A program made the translations under genes and the position numbers. The notes under the pieces are model-generated. The model had not been told where the DNA came from. It saw only the letters and a program-made list of their open reading frames with translations, and did no database searches. Source: Pseudovibrio denitrificans JCM 12308 (GTDB lineage Bacteria > Pseudomonadota > Alphaproteobacteria > Rhizobiales > Stappiaceae). Taken from it: a stretch of DNA of 64,000 nucleotides. Position 1 is the first letter of the stretch. Every line of letters begins with the position of its first letter. Positions 1 to 10,190 of this stretch are shown here, piece after piece. The stretch covers positions 62,001-126,000 of the forward strand of contig NZ_BAZK01000007.1 of the NCBI RefSeq assembly GCF_001310815.1. The letters are read 5' to 3'.

Positions 1-164
1 TGGAAATGCTGTAGGAGGATCCGCCTCCGCCGAAAATGCTCACAATCACTATCCTTTAAAAATCAATTGGCGTGATGCTAGCCGCCGAAACCTGCGCAGC
101 GCTTGCTGTTGAGGTACGTGCTATCACCTGATTTCAGCTATGAGTGTGATGTGTTCTGGCAGGC

Positions 165-893
165 CTAATCGGCAATCTCAAAGACTTCGCCGGAGTTCAG
201 GTCTTTGATCATATCAATCGCCTCCCCACTCCAGTGGTAACTGAAGTGACGTGCCTGAACAGGGGCTTCAATCACATCCGGATAGAAGGCCGCGATACAC
301 ATGCCGCCTTCATCGCGTACGCTGGGGTAAAGAATGCCGTCACCGCCATCTTCCAGCAGTTTGCGCGCGAAATTCTGAGAGGCGGAGTAATCATCGGGAT
401 GCAGAAGCACATCAAAGCGGGGATCTGTTACGTCTGCCAGTTTTGCATCCACACTGCCAATCAGCTCACGCATCTGCGCAATCCAGCCGGGAGCCTCCTG
501 TGTGGCAGCATAAAAATTGCCGGTGTGGTGGACGGTTTCAAAGAGCGCAGTTTCAAAGGACTTGGCTGCGTAAAACGCGCCATAGGTGCCATCATGAAAG
601 CGCCCTGCTCTGTCTGGAGAAGCATGGGTGAACGGGGCCATCAGATATGAGGCGCCAGTTCCGTTCACGCGACGCTCCACAGGGACAAGATCCAGATTGC
701 CTATGGTCACTGCAAGGCGTGGGTTTGTGCGGCTTTCAGCAGCGGCCAGCAACTCCCAGTCTGCCGGATCAGCGATGTCTTCAAACAAATCTATGGGTGG
801 GTAAGCCGAGTTGACCAGACGATAATATTGGGGCCAGCTGACATGTGTTTCTGGAGCTTTCAGGTCCGTCTCCACCAGAGTTAACGTGGTCAC
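165..893 (-). CDS. RES-domain toxin of a Xre/RES toxin-antitoxin pair
   Basis: The 242-residue protein fits the RES family, whose members are toxins that deplete NAD+ by phosphorolysis or hydrolysis. Visible family features are R98 and Y108 in the stretch RFHDGTYGAFY, E119 in TALFE, and S191 in the C-terminal YPSVR. These are candidate active-site residues by family analogy. It lies directly downstream of a DUF2384 antitoxin gene with a 4-base ATGA overlap, the usual antitoxin-first order. On a repABC replicon it would act as a stabilisation module. Family confidence is high; toxicity is inferred. Confidence 0.9.
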   Translation of the reverse strand: MTTLTLVETDLKAPETHVSWPQYYRLVNSAYPPIDLFEDIADPADWELLAAAESRTNPRLAVTIGNLDLVPVERRVNGTGASYLMAPFTHASPDRAGRFHDGTYGAFYAAKSFETALFETVHHTGNFYAATQEAPGWIAQMRELIGSVDAKLADVTDPRFDVLLHPDDYSASQNFARKLLEDGGDGILYPSVRDEGGMCIAAFYPDVIEAPVQARHFSYHWSGEAIDMIKDLNSGEVFEIAD

Positions 894-1315
894 CAGTTGC
901 CTCGCTGCGCATCAAGATATCTGCGCACGCGCATCAAATCTGTCAATTGCCCGCCCAGCATAATCTCAAGAGCAGTCTTACCGCCAAAATCCGTGTTAGG
1001 CCGCTTCACCCAGCCATATCCGCGGTTCGGATCGCTGAACAACAAACGCAGGGCTTTATGAATGCCGAGAAGGTTGGAAAGGCGCGCGGCAAGGTCCACA
1101 CTCACGCGGCCATAATGCTTGGTCTTCCAGCGTTGATAGGTACGCTTGGCAATATCGCCCAGCAACAAAGTGGCTTGCTCATCAGTCAACTGCCAGCGAT
1201 CAAACAGGTTGATCACGGCCCGCTGCATGGCATGGACCTCTTCCTCCGTGAACTTAGGCCCCCCAGGCGCCAAAGGCTGCTCAATCTTTCGAAGACTAGG
1301 CATCGTCCCTCTCAT
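890..1315 (-). CDS. Xre/MbcA/ParS-type antitoxin (DUF2384)
   Basis: This 141-residue protein has an N-terminal helix-turn-helix region (about residues 25-80, with the LTDEQATLLLG and TYQRWK segments) and a C-terminal DUF2384 toxin-binding region that includes GKTALEIM. It should neutralise the RES toxin encoded immediately downstream and repress the shared promoter. A second ATG at 1303 has a better ribosome site (AGAGGG) than the ATG at 1315, so the protein may be four residues shorter. A palindrome at 1338-1349 just upstream is the likely operator. Confidence 0.9.
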   Translation of the reverse strand: MRGTMPSLRKIEQPLAPGGPKFTEEEVHAMQRAVINLFDRWQLTDEQATLLLGDIAKRTYQRWKTKHYGRVSVDLAARLSNLLGIHKALRLLFSDPNRGYGWVKRPNTDFGGKTALEIMLGGQLTDLMRVRRYLDAQRGNW

Positions 1316-1337
1316 CCAACCAACAAAACACTGAAAG

Positions 1338-1371
1338 TGCCATATGGCATTATATTATGATTATGATGCCA
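1338..1371. promoter_or_regulatory. Operator-like palindromes upstream of the Xre/RES module
   Basis: TGCCATATGGCA at 1338-1349 is a perfect 12-base palindrome. A further inverted pair, TGGCAT (1345-1350) and ATGCCA (1366-1371), flanks an A/T-rich segment that could hold the -10 region. It lies 23 bases before the antitoxin start, where autoregulatory operators of toxin-antitoxin modules sit. Binding is inferred. Confidence 0.5.
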
Positions 1372-1564
1372 AATGTCAAGATTTTGGGCGTGTTTTCGCG
1401 CGAATGATGATCTGCGACAAAACCCTGAGTGGTAGTTTATTCAAGTACATCCTACTATACGCAATATCTAATATAAACGTGGATGACCAAGCGTCTGCCT
1501 TGATGTGTGACGCCTGCAACTATAATTATCGATAAAAATACGAATAATTACAGTTGGGGGGGCC

Positions 1565-4500
1565 GTGACTTTTAAATCTCGCAGTTTGAGCAGTGTTTCC
1601 GTATGCGCGCTCGTTTTAAGCAGTGTTTTGGTCGTACCAGCCGCGGCGCAGACGGTGAATATTACCGTACCCAACAGCGCTCCAAATGATGCATCTCTGG
1701 ATACTCAGGTCATCACAGGACCTCTTTCTAACTACTCAGGGGAACTGGAGGTCGAAGTCGTTGGCGGTGAAGCCTCTGGTGCAGGAGCGACAGCGGAAGT
1801 AACAATACGCGGTGTTCGCTACGATATCACCGGAGACAATACCGGCAATATCTCAGTTGATGTCAGCGGCGGAAGTGCGGATAGCAGTACCAGTGCAAAT
1901 TCAGGTGCAACCGCTGCGATTACAATTGATGGTGTTGAAGGCACTCTGGAAAAGGACAATCTCGGAGCAATTTCTGTCAAAGGCACCAGTCAAAATGCCG
2001 TCACATCGGGTAGTGGTAAAGCCAGTGTAAAGGTGAATGTGAAGGCCATTGATGACCGACTGATAGGCGACAATCTGGGGACACTCTCCAGTTTTGCTCA
2101 GGCGGGTACTGCCACAGCTCTTGGCAGCGGCAATGCAGATGCAAGCGTCGAAGGTTTTGGCACCTACCTCAGTATTAAGAGCGACAACGTAGGTACCATC
2201 AAAGCAGAAGGCTACGCCGGAACCGCGAAAACTGGCACAGGCATCGCCTACGCAGATGCTGACATCACGGGCATTGACGAAGATCTGGAAGGCGAGAACA
2301 AGGCCTAATCGACATTATTTCAAAAGGTGGGCAGGCAACCTCTGAGAGCGCAGGAAATGTTGATGTATATGCCCTGGCCATTGGTGTGAAAGGGTATGCG
2401 GACGCGAACAGCGGTTCCATTCTTGTTCTTGCCGACAACAGCAATGCCAGTGCGATCACAGCAAGTGGAGAAGCCAAGGCAGCGGCTGATGCCTATGGTC
2501 TTTATGGAGACCTTCAGACAAGCAACACCGGTTTGATTGATGTGGTCGCAAGAGCTGGCCAGTCAAAGACCGATGGCAGTGCCACTGCAAACTCTAAGGC
2601 GCTGGCAGTCGGTGTGAATGGTTTCGTTGATGCGAATAACGGTTCTATTCTTGTTGATGCTGATAACCGAACTGCAACAGCAACATCGGCTGGAGGAGAA
2701 GCCAACGCCGCAGCTGATGCCTTTGGCGTTCAGGGAAACCTACAGGCTGAGAATACGGGCCGGATAAGTGTGTATTCGAGCGCCGGTCAGTCTGAGACTG
2801 TTGGCAACGGAACCGCAAATTCCGCAACACTTGCAGCTGGTGTGAAGGGTTACATTGATGCGAACAGCGGCCTCATTTTTGTGAGGGCTGCCGGAGAAGG
2901 TGCAAAAGCAACCTCGGAAAACGGATATGCCAATGCATCTGCGATTGCGTCCGGCACGAAAGCTAACCTGAATGGCGATAATTCGGGTGAGGTTGATGTA
3001 ATCGCTCGTGCCGGAACCGCTTCTGGTCTTCGTGCGAATGCGAACGCAACTGCGTTTGGCGTTGAAAATACGCTCCAAGGCAACAACTCAGGTGTCATCC
3101 GTATTGAAGCACTTGCAGGAACTGCAGAGAGTGATGGAACCACTGGCGACGGGCTGATGCAATTGCCAGTGCTGTGGGCGTCAATAATTACATAAGAGGA
3201 AGTAACAGCGGCATTGTATACGCACGCGGTGTTGCCGGAAAAGCAACGGCTGAAGGGGCGCTTTCAGCAGAGGCGACAGCAAACGTGTATGCCGTCAACA
3301 ATGGGGTGGAAGGAGAGAACTCAGGCTCTCTGATTGCCCTCGGATATGGTGGCACAGCTGAAGCTAAAGGGAGCGGGAACGCATCTTCCTATACCCGTGT
3401 TATGGGCCTCTTTGGCCGCCTTGAGGGTTCTAATACAGGAACCGTTTTCGCTGAGACTCGAGGCGGAACCGCAATAGCGCACGGTTCAGGCAGTGCCAGT
3501 GCCTCAGCAGAGGCTATCGGTGTCTACCTTGGCATCAGAGATACTGGTGCAGGTGAACAGCCCGATAATCTGGGTGTTGTCAGGGCACTCGGTACTGGTG
3601 GCACCGCGAGTTCTGTTGGTGGCCCAGCTTATGGCTACGCAGATGTAACGGGTCTTGATGGCTCGCTTGGCGGTGAGAATAAGGGGCTGATCGAAGCACA
3701 AGCGGTTGGAAAGTCAGCAAAAACGCAAGTGAATAAGACCGCCAATGCAGAAGGCCTTGCTGTCGGGATCAAAGGAGATGCCGAAGCGAACAGCGGAACC
3801 ATTTTTGTGCGTGCCACTGGCGGTAAGGCTGAGAGCGGTGATGCTGCTCAAGCCAATGGTGGCGCACGCGCCTTCGGTATCGGCTATGTTGACGGATCAA
3901 CGCGTTATGGCATCGAAGGTGATTTTACCAACTCAAACCTCATTGATGTAAAGGCGGTTGCTGGCACTGCAAATGGTGTTCAGGACAAGGCTATTGCATA
4001 TGGTGTGGTGCTCAAAGATGACGCAACGCTCGACAACAGTGGTTTGATCCTGGCATCGGCGACCGGTAATGCGGGTTCTGAGGCGTATCAGGTGCATGCT
4101 GGTCTAATGCGTTGACTGTGATTTCCTACGGTATTCTCTTCCAGGACGATATGGAGGAAAACTTCAGCGGTACCATTCAAGCTGATGACCCGGCCAATGT
4201 AACGTTCAACAGTGCCACACTTCACGTCCATCATTCCAACAGCACAAAGGTCAATGAGGCCTATGTAGTGCCGGATCTTGTTGCCGGTAAGGATGTTCAG
4301 CAGTTCACCACGCTCAATACGGATGGCATTGTTGGCTATGGTTGGGGCGCAGAGATTGTTGAGAGCAGCTGGAATACCAAGGATCAGCAAATCATCTTCA
4401 GATACGCGCCGAAGGTCTCCAGCCCACAGTTGGTTGCGCAGCAGCAGCGCGGCGTGATTGATGCGACGCAGCGCGTTGGGGCGCAGTTGCTGAATGATCT

Positions 4501-5422
4501 GATGTTTGGGCAGGAAGCTGCCGAGAGTGAAGGTCTGCTGCTTTCCTATGACGGACAGCCGACATCAGATGCGGCGAAGGCTGTTGCGGATATGGCAGGT
4601 GTGAAACAGCCGGTTGAGCAGTATGGCGTGTTCTATGCAGCTCCTCTGCACCTCTACCAGAACAACGGTTTTGAGGAACTCGGTTACTCCGCCCACACAA
4701 CTGGCGTTCTGACAGGCTACAACCGTGTAATCTCTCCTGAACTGATTATCGGTGCCAACGCTTTTTATGGTCACAGCGCGCTGGAGTTTGATGGTGTTTA
4801 TGATCAGGCCAAAGAGAGCGTGGATACCTTTGGGTTTGGCGTTCAGGGTGCATACCGCATGGATGATGTGCTCTTCAGTGCGCAGAGCACCTTCTATCAC
4901 ACCAGTAACACCTACAAGGACAGCTCTGTTCAAGCCAAAGAAAGCTACACCAGCCAGAACCTACTAACCCGTGTCGCGGCACAATACATCTGGGAGCTTG
5001 GCAACAAGACCTTCACACCGGAAGTTGGCCTGAGCCATCTCTGGCATTCCCGTGGCGCGTTCAGCGTCGACAATCAGAATGCACCGGATGTTCGCTATGA
5101 TGCGGTCAGCAACCACCAGTTCTCCGTGGATGCATCCCTTGGCTGGACGGGTACCTATGAGCTCGAAGAAGGTGAGTTGAAAGCCAATGTTCGCGCTGGC
5201 CTGCGTCAGATCCTCGGTGATGGTGGCTTTGAAGATATCCTGCGGTCTGGAGCTAACGGCGTCGCATACGCGACCAATGATGTTGACCAGACACTGGCCC
5301 GCGTTTCAGCCTCACTGGACTACACCAAAGGCAACTTCGGAGCATCTGTTGGCGTGCTGGGCGAGTACGGCGAAAATACAACTGACACAGCCTTCTTCGG
5401 CCGCATGTCCTACAAGTTCTGA
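1565..5422 (+). CDS. Repeat-rich autotransporter adhesin (three single-base frameshifts)
   Basis: Restored, this encodes about 1,286 residues. It starts at GTG 1565 after a G-rich ribosome site, with a signal peptide ending VVPAAAQ. A long Gly/Ala/Ser-rich passenger follows, built of imperfect repeats of roughly 70 residues containing motifs such as GVKGYIDANSG, then IxVxAxAG. The last 280 or so residues are an autotransporter beta-barrel ending in aromatic MSYKF. The frame breaks near 2305, 3157 and 4099. Adding one base at each restores it (GG to GGG at 2305, GGG to GGGG at 3157, and G or T at 4099). I read these as sequence errors; real decay is possible. Expected role: a surface-displayed adhesin. 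No catalytic motif is visible in the passenger. Confidence 0.85.
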
Positions 5423-5438
5423 TCGCCCACAAACAAAA

Positions 5439-5472
5439 GCATGCTGGAGCTTGGCTTGGGGCTCCAGCATGC
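5439..5472 (+). terminator. Hairpin after the autotransporter
   Basis: A perfect 12-base stem, GCATGCTGGAGC (5439-5450) and GCTCCAGCATGC (5461-5472), encloses a 10-base loop 17 bases after the stop codon. No U-tract follows, so termination strength is uncertain, but the position fits the end of the transcript. Confidence 0.6.
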
Positions 5473-5548
5473 GGCTGGGGAAAGGCTAAACGCGACTGCC
5501 CGGGCCTGTTCCGCCAGCGGTATGGTCCGGCTGTGAAAGCCTACTGGA

Positions 5549-6079
5549 TCAGTGGGAATGCTCGGATGGTTTGGTCAGGTGCACGCCGGGGGCTGGGCGT
5601 TTCAGGTCGTGGCTGTTCTGACCCTCCGCAGGGAGTTCGACCCATGCGTTCTCGCCATCAGCGCATTCCTGTGTGGTTTTGAAGTAGAGCGTCTGGCCGG
5701 GAGCCAGCGTTTTGTGCAGTTTGCCGCGGAAGACGAACTCGTCGTAGTGCTCGTGCTGCAGGGTGCCGGTCCAGGTGATCTGCTTGACGCCTTCCTTGAG
5801 GGTTCTGCCGTAATACTCGTAGCTCTTGGCATACGGGCCGGTTTGGGTTTCCAGCTTCCATCCGGCTTTGGGCATTGGCTTGACGGAAACCACGCCCTCT
5901 GGAATCTCAACACGCACTTTCAGCGTTGGCTGGCCGTCGCAGCCGTGGCCAATGCGGATCACGCCCTTATAGGTGCTGCCGACCTCCGCCTCTTTCTGTT
6001 CCAGCGTTGCGTGCGCAAAAGCGCCGGAGGAAGCTGCGATCATGGTAAGTGAGAGGAGCGATAAACTAAGATTTTTCAT
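5549..6079 (-). CDS. YcnI/DUF1775-family periplasmic copper-binding protein
   Basis: The 176-residue protein has a signal peptide of about 22 residues (ending SSGAFA), so the mature form would begin with His-Ala-Thr-Leu-Glu. YcnI proteins use that N-terminal histidine with a nearby acid as a copper site. The rest resembles DUF1775 (GHGCDGQPTLKVRVEIPEGV, then a PKAGW segment, GRTLKEG and TWTG). The C-terminus is His-rich (HLTKPSEHSH). I chose the start at 6079 over an upstream in-frame codon because the signal peptide begins there. No other copper gene sits beside it. Copper handling is a family inference. Confidence 0.8.
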   Translation of the reverse strand: MKNLSLSLLSLTMIAASSGAFAHATLEQKEAEVGSTYKGVIRIGHGCDGQPTLKVRVEIPEGVVSVKPMPKAGWKLETQTGPYAKSYEYYGRTLKEGVKQITWTGTLQHEHYDEFVFRGKLHKTLAPGQTLYFKTTQECADGENAWVELPAEGQNSHDLKRPAPGVHLTKPSEHSH

Positions 6080-6239
6080 AGAGTTACTTTCGGTGTGAAT
6101 GGTGTGCTCTGACAGAAAAACGGCACAGGAAGGCTCAGGCACGCAGTCCTCAGTCAGACCAACTGCGCGCTGTTTGCTTCTTGCGAAGGGGGAACCGTCA
6201 GAAGCTAATCAATTGTTTTTATTGGCTCTCAGCTTCGGC

Positions 6240-7529
6240 TTATGCCTTTGAGGCGACGTATTTGGCTCCTTTGCGACCAGAGGCGAGGTAGATCGGCAAG
6301 GAGGGAGAAAACAGGTACTTGCCGAAGAGCGCCATGAGTTTGCCAGCCTTTTCTGGAGAGCCCACGTTGAACACCGGATTGGGCGCAAATTGCAGCACCT
6401 GCTGTTCAATGTGGTGGGCAACATCTTTGCCATAGACATCCTGCACCGCTCTCAAGGCCACCTCATAGGAGCCGATAGCTGGGCCTGCGCTGTAGAACTT
6501 GCCGTCATAGGCCACTTCGGTGCCGCTGGATTTGGCGCCCAGCTTATCCAGCAGCGGGGTGTGGTGATAGTTGGAGGTGGCGGTTTTGCCGTTCAACAAG
6601 CCAGCAGTGGCATAAACCAATGTGCCCGCGCATACGGAGATCATGCCTTTGGCATTTGGCTCCTGCCGACGGATAAAGTCCAGTAACTGCTTATCTTTCA
6701 GTAGAAACGGTTGTGTTGCGCCCATGATGACAAAATCAACTTGCGGGCAGTCTTCAAAGCTGGTGGTTGGCACCACCTTTGGACCAAGAAGACATTGCAC
6801 CGGAGTTTTATCATGGGAGACCACATGAAGCGTTGAGTTGGGGAACACACTCAACACCTCCACCGCCCCCAGGTAGTCTGGCAAATAACAACCTGAGGGC
6901 AGTGCCATTGCGATGGTTGGAGCATCGCAATCTGCCAGGTCCACCAGCCTGCTTGGCGTGTGGGCGGTGTACTGGCAGTGGGGATCGTATTCCAGGGTCA
7001 GCTCGGCAAATCTGGCAAAGCGGGTGCCGCGTAGCTTCTCCAGCACCATAAAGGCGGCTTCGATCATGCCTGTGGAGTGGCCTGCGGTGTGGAACTTGCC
7101 ATCCACCACGGCTCTGCGCTCAAACACCGGCTTTGCACCGTAGTCTGCCAGCAGTGCAGTGCCATGATCATCCGCCGTTGCTGCTTTGCCCTCCAGCACA
7201 TCCGCCTTGGCAAGGGCAACGACACCGCCGCTTGACGCCACAACGTGCGAAACACGGGCGCATTGATCTGTCAGGAAGGCATGAAGCGCGGGATCATCCT
7301 GAGCGGCCTCAGGAATATCGGGAATGACAAGCACATCCAGCGGCGTGCGGTCCTGAAAGTCGGCATTGGGCACAAGGGTCATGCCATGTTGACCGGTTAC
7401 AGGTGTTTTGGACGGCGCGATGACTGAGCTTCGATTGAGTGGATGAATGCCCAGAACAGCCTGCATTTCGCCAAGTTCGGATTCATTGAACCCGGGCATT
7501 GCGATATAACCGACACGGTAGCGTTTCAT
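6240..7529 (-). CDS. Tandem DJ-1/PfpI-domain protein (double ThiJ/PfpI)
   Basis: The 429-residue protein contains two DJ-1/PfpI domains, about 1-190 and 205-400. The second has the nucleophile elbow MISVCAGT with Cys300, as in isocyanide hydratases and GATase-1-like enzymes. In the first domain the matching position is Ser (VVASSGGVV, residues 97-104), so it may be catalytically dead or structural. Each domain carries the typical glycine-rich continuation (VLEGKAAT; LLNGKTAT). The gene is divergent from a TetR regulator at 7624, with an inverted repeat between them that probably controls both. The substrate is unknown. Confidence 0.8.
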   Translation of the reverse strand: MKRYRVGYIAMPGFNESELGEMQAVLGIHPLNRSSVIAPSKTPVTGQHGMTLVPNADFQDRTPLDVLVIPDIPEAAQDDPALHAFLTDQCARVSHVVASSGGVVALAKADVLEGKAATADDHGTALLADYGAKPVFERRAVVDGKFHTAGHSTGMIEAAFMVLEKLRGTRFARFAELTLEYDPHCQYTAHTPSRLVDLADCDAPTIAMALPSGCYLPDYLGAVEVLSVFPNSTLHVVSHDKTPVQCLLGPKVVPTTSFEDCPQVDFVIMGATQPFLLKDKQLLDFIRRQEPNAKGMISVCAGTLVYATAGLLNGKTATSNYHHTPLLDKLGAKSSGTEVAYDGKFYSAGPAIGSYEVALRAVQDVYGKDVAHHIEQQVLQFAPNPVFNVGSPEKAGKLMALFGKYLFSPSLPIYLASGRKGAKYVASKA

Positions 7530-7574
7530 GGGTACTCTCCTTTTCCCTCAACCGGACGCATCCGACCAAAGATT

Positions 7575-7596
7575 CTTGTCACTCAATTTTGACAAG
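7575..7596. promoter_or_regulatory. Inverted repeat between the double DJ-1 gene and its TetR regulator
   Basis: CTTGTCA (7575-7581) and TGACAAG (7590-7596) form a perfect inverted repeat with an 8-base spacer in the divergent intergenic region. The size and position suit a TetR dimer operator. Binding is inferred. Confidence 0.5.
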
Positions 7597-7623
7597 TTAT
7601 ATAAAAAATGTAAAAAGAGTCAA

Positions 7624-8172
7624 ATGGCATCGATGATCAACCATATGCCCGTGGTCGAGCTGCTCAGCCACTACGGGATTCAGAAAGCGACCATGGGTAA
7701 TCTGGCAGAGGCTGTCGGATGCACACGGCAGACGCTGTACAATCGGTTCAAGACCAAGGACCGCGTGCGCGACTGGGCGCTGCTGGAGTTCATGCGGGAG
7801 GTCAACGAGACAGCGATTGCTGTTTTGGACAATGCACCGGCAGACGCCGCACTGGATGCAATTCTGGAAGCCTTCGAGCGCTGGGGTGGTGATCACGTGG
7901 CCATGGTGCGCAGCTCACCCCATGGTGTCGACATTCTGGAAGGCGGCATGCAGCTGATCGCCTCCAAGACAGAAACGCCCATCGATCGCTTTGAACAACG
8001 CTTAGAAAAATTCATCGGAAGCAGACATCTCTCCCCTACTCCGGCGGAGACAACCATGGTGCTGGTGATGGCCGCCAAAGGGGTATTTGTCTCCTGCGCG
8101 GACGCGAAAGACTACTCGAAAAAAATGGAGGCGGTGGTCAAAGCTCTGCTCGGAGCAGTGCAGAGCGCGTGA
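7624..8172 (+). CDS. TetR-family transcriptional regulator
   Basis: This 182-residue regulator has a helix-turn-helix (MGNLAEAVGCTRQTLYNRF, about residues 25-43) typical of TetR proteins. I start it at ATG 7624; the open frame extends upstream to 7528, but that would run through the operator and promoter. The C-terminal ligand domain shows no recognisable subclass. It is divergent from the tandem DJ-1 gene and probably regulates it and itself through the inverted repeat at 7575-7596. Confidence 0.85.
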   Translation: MASMINHMPVVELLSHYGIQKATMGNLAEAVGCTRQTLYNRFKTKDRVRDWALLEFMREVNETAIAVLDNAPADAALDAILEAFERWGGDHVAMVRSSPHGVDILEGGMQLIASKTETPIDRFEQRLEKFIGSRHLSPTPAETTMVLVMAAKGVFVSCADAKDYSKKMEAVVKALLGAVQSA

Positions 8173-8283
8173 TCGGCGTTAGTTTCACATAGGAACGCAC
8201 GAAAACCCAAAAGAACGCAAAGCAACGCACATTTCAACGCAAACAGAAACGGTGAACTTTATGCCCCTTCTGCAAGCGGCATG

Positions 8284-8321
8284 AAAAAAGCCGATGCAGA
8301 GCATAAGTCTGCACCGGCTTT
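8284..8321 (-). terminator. Rho-independent terminator of the stress operon
   Basis: On the minus strand a near-perfect 14-base stem (AAAGCCGGTGCAGA and its partner, one mismatch) with a 7-base loop runs into six U residues. It lies 23 bases beyond the stop of the DJ-1-like gene and closes the operon that begins at 11249. Confidence 0.85.
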
Positions 8322-8343
8322 GTATCTGTGTAGGTCTGCTATG

Positions 8344-9020
8344 TTAGCGCAGGCGGGCCAGAACGGCGTTGGCAGCAGCTTCTGAGGAAGCTGGGTTTTG
8401 ACCGGAGATGAGATTGCTATCTTCCAGAATAAAGGAACCCCAGTCCGGGCCTTTTTCGTAGATCGCGCCTTTTTCCTGCAAGGCATCTTCCACCAGCAGC
8501 GGCACAACATCAGTCAGCTGAACAGCGTCTTCTTCCGTGTTGGAAAAGCCGGTGACCTTTTTGCCCTTCACCAGAGCGGAGCCATCCGCAGCCTTTGCGT
8601 TGACAAGAGCAGCGGACGCATGACAGACGACGCCAACTGGCTTGTCCGCAGAGTTCAGCTGTTCAATCAATGAGATAGAGGCAGCATTGTCCACCAGATC
8701 CCAAAGGGGACCATGGCCGCCCGGATAGAACACGGCATCAAATGCATCTGCAGAGATGCTCTCCAACTTCACAGTGTTTGCCAGGGCTTCATTGGCGGCG
8801 TTGTCTGCCTTGAAGCGATCGGTGGCAGGTGTTTGGAAGTCCGGCAGGTCGCTTTTCGGGTCCAGCGGAGGCTGCCACCAGCGGGAGATGCCAGAGTGAT
8901 TGTCGCGCCAGCGTCTTTGAAGACGTAATAAGGTGCCGCGAGTTCTTCCAGCCAGAAGCCGGTCTTCTCGCCTGTGTTGCCCAGCTTGTCGTGGGATGTG
9001 AGGACCATTAGCACGTTCAT
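8344..9020 (-). CDS. DJ-1/PfpI (type 1 glutamine amidotransferase-like) protein, one frameshift
   Basis: The restored protein has about 225 residues and resembles Hsp31/YhbO-type members of the DJ-1/PfpI superfamily, which handle glyoxal-type damage or act as chaperones. It starts MNVLMVLTSHDKLG, has the family's FYPGGHGPLWDL segment and the nucleophile Cys in GVVCHASAAL. The reading frame breaks near 8873: minus-strand GGTGGCAG must read GGTGGGCAG to continue into the second part, a single lost G in a G run. The start has a GAAAGG ribosome site. It is the last gene of the TetR-Ohr-reductase operon. Confidence 0.82.
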
Positions 9021-9112
9021 TGTGATCTACCTTTCAGCAGGCATAGGGGGAGTGATCACCAGTGCCCGAAGGCACTGATGTTAATGTTGTTTTTGTTGTT
9101 CTCGTTTAGAGG

Positions 9113-10144
9113 TTAGTCGCCGACTTTTACGACAACTTTGCCGAAGTTTTTCCCTTCGAGGAGGCCCATGAATGCTTCCGGGGCATTCTCCAAACCATCT
9201 ACCATTTGCTCGCGGTACTTCACTTTACCCTGCGCAATCCACTGCTGCATATCCGCTGCGAACTTAGGGTAAAGATTTGGGAAACTGTCGAAGATGATGA
9301 AGCCCTGCATGCGGATCTTTTTGACCAGCAAAGTACCCATCAGCATGCCGATCCGGTCTGGACCATCCGGCAGGCTTGTGGCGTTGTACTGGGAGATCAA
9401 TCCGCACAGCGGAATGCGTGCATGCGGGTTGAGCAGCGGCAGAACCGCATCAAACACAGCACCGCCAACGTTTTCAAAGTAAACGTCAATTCCGTCCGGG
9501 CAGGCGTCTTTCAGGTCCTGCGCAAAGGTTGGGGAATTGCGGTCGAGGCAAACATCAAAGCCGAGATTCTCAACGGCGTGCTTGCACTTTTCAGCGCCAC
9601 CTGCGATGCCAACAACACGGCAACCCTTGATCTTGCCGATCTGGCCAACGGTTGCACCAACAGGGCCGGTTGCTGCTGCAACAGCAATGGTTTCGCCTGG
9701 TTTCGGTTCGCCGATTTCCAGAAGACCTGCATAGGCTGTGAAGCCCGGCATGCCCATAATGCCAAGCGCCCAGGATGGCATTGCTGGCTCTTTGCCGAGG
9801 TTGAACACCATCTCGCCATTGGAAATTGAGTAGTCCTGCCAACCACCCAGGCTCACCACCCAGTCACCTTCGGCAAAGCCCTTCAGGTTGGATTTCACCA
9901 CCACAGACACGGTGCCGCCCACCATTGGAGCGCCAATCTCCACCGGGTCAGCATAGGATTTGGCATCACTCATGCGGCCACGCATGTAAGGATCCAGCGA
10001 GAGATAAACCGTCCGCAGCAGCATCTCACCTTCACCCGGCGTTGGGATCGCAGCATCTTCCAGGCGGAAATTCTGAGATGTCGGAGCCCCGACAGGACGT
10101 TCCGCCAGCACAATCTGGCGGTTTACTTCTGTATTCTGCGGCAT
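9113..10144 (-). CDS. NADPH-dependent MDR-family oxidoreductase (CurA/YncB-like)
   Basis: At 343 residues this matches zinc-free medium-chain reductases of the prostaglandin reductase/CurA group, which reduce alpha,beta-unsaturated carbonyls using NADPH. Seen are the N-terminal substrate segment (LRTVYLSLDPYMRGRM), the Rossmann motif AATGPVGATVGQIGK, and the FENVGG and LCGLISQYN motifs typical of the group. It lies 46 bases downstream of ohr and 92 bases upstream of the DJ-1-like gene on the same strand. Role in this operon: detoxifying reactive aldehydes or enones, inferred from family and neighbours. Confidence 0.88.
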   Translation of the reverse strand: MPQNTEVNRQIVLAERPVGAPTSQNFRLEDAAIPTPGEGEMLLRTVYLSLDPYMRGRMSDAKSYADPVEIGAPMVGGTVSVVVKSNLKGFAEGDWVVSLGGWQDYSISNGEMVFNLGKEPAMPSWALGIMGMPGFTAYAGLLEIGEPKPGETIAVAAATGPVGATVGQIGKIKGCRVVGIAGGAEKCKHAVENLGFDVCLDRNSPTFAQDLKDACPDGIDVYFENVGGAVFDAVLPLLNPHARIPLCGLISQYNATSLPDGPDRIGMLMGTLLVKKIRMQGFIIFDSFPNLYPKFAADMQQWIAQGKVKYREQMVDGLENAPEAFMGLLEGKNFGKVVVKVGD

Positions 10145-10190
10145 TTCAGGTTCCTCAATTAATGTCAGTAATGCTTTGTTTTTATTGATT

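Noticed and set aside
14..28. GGAGG-ATCCG-CCTCC inverted repeat at the window start
   Set aside because: A five-base stem without context; no gene end can be placed before it in this window.
2386..4115. Three separate genes in place of one autotransporter
   Set aside because: Each piece lacks its own signal or ribosome site, the repeat pattern runs through the junctions, and one added base per junction restores a single frame.
8187..8245. Short repeated AACGCA units after the TetR gene
   Set aside because: Only four irregularly spaced hexamers; too short and uneven to be CRISPR or iterons, and not near the replication genes.
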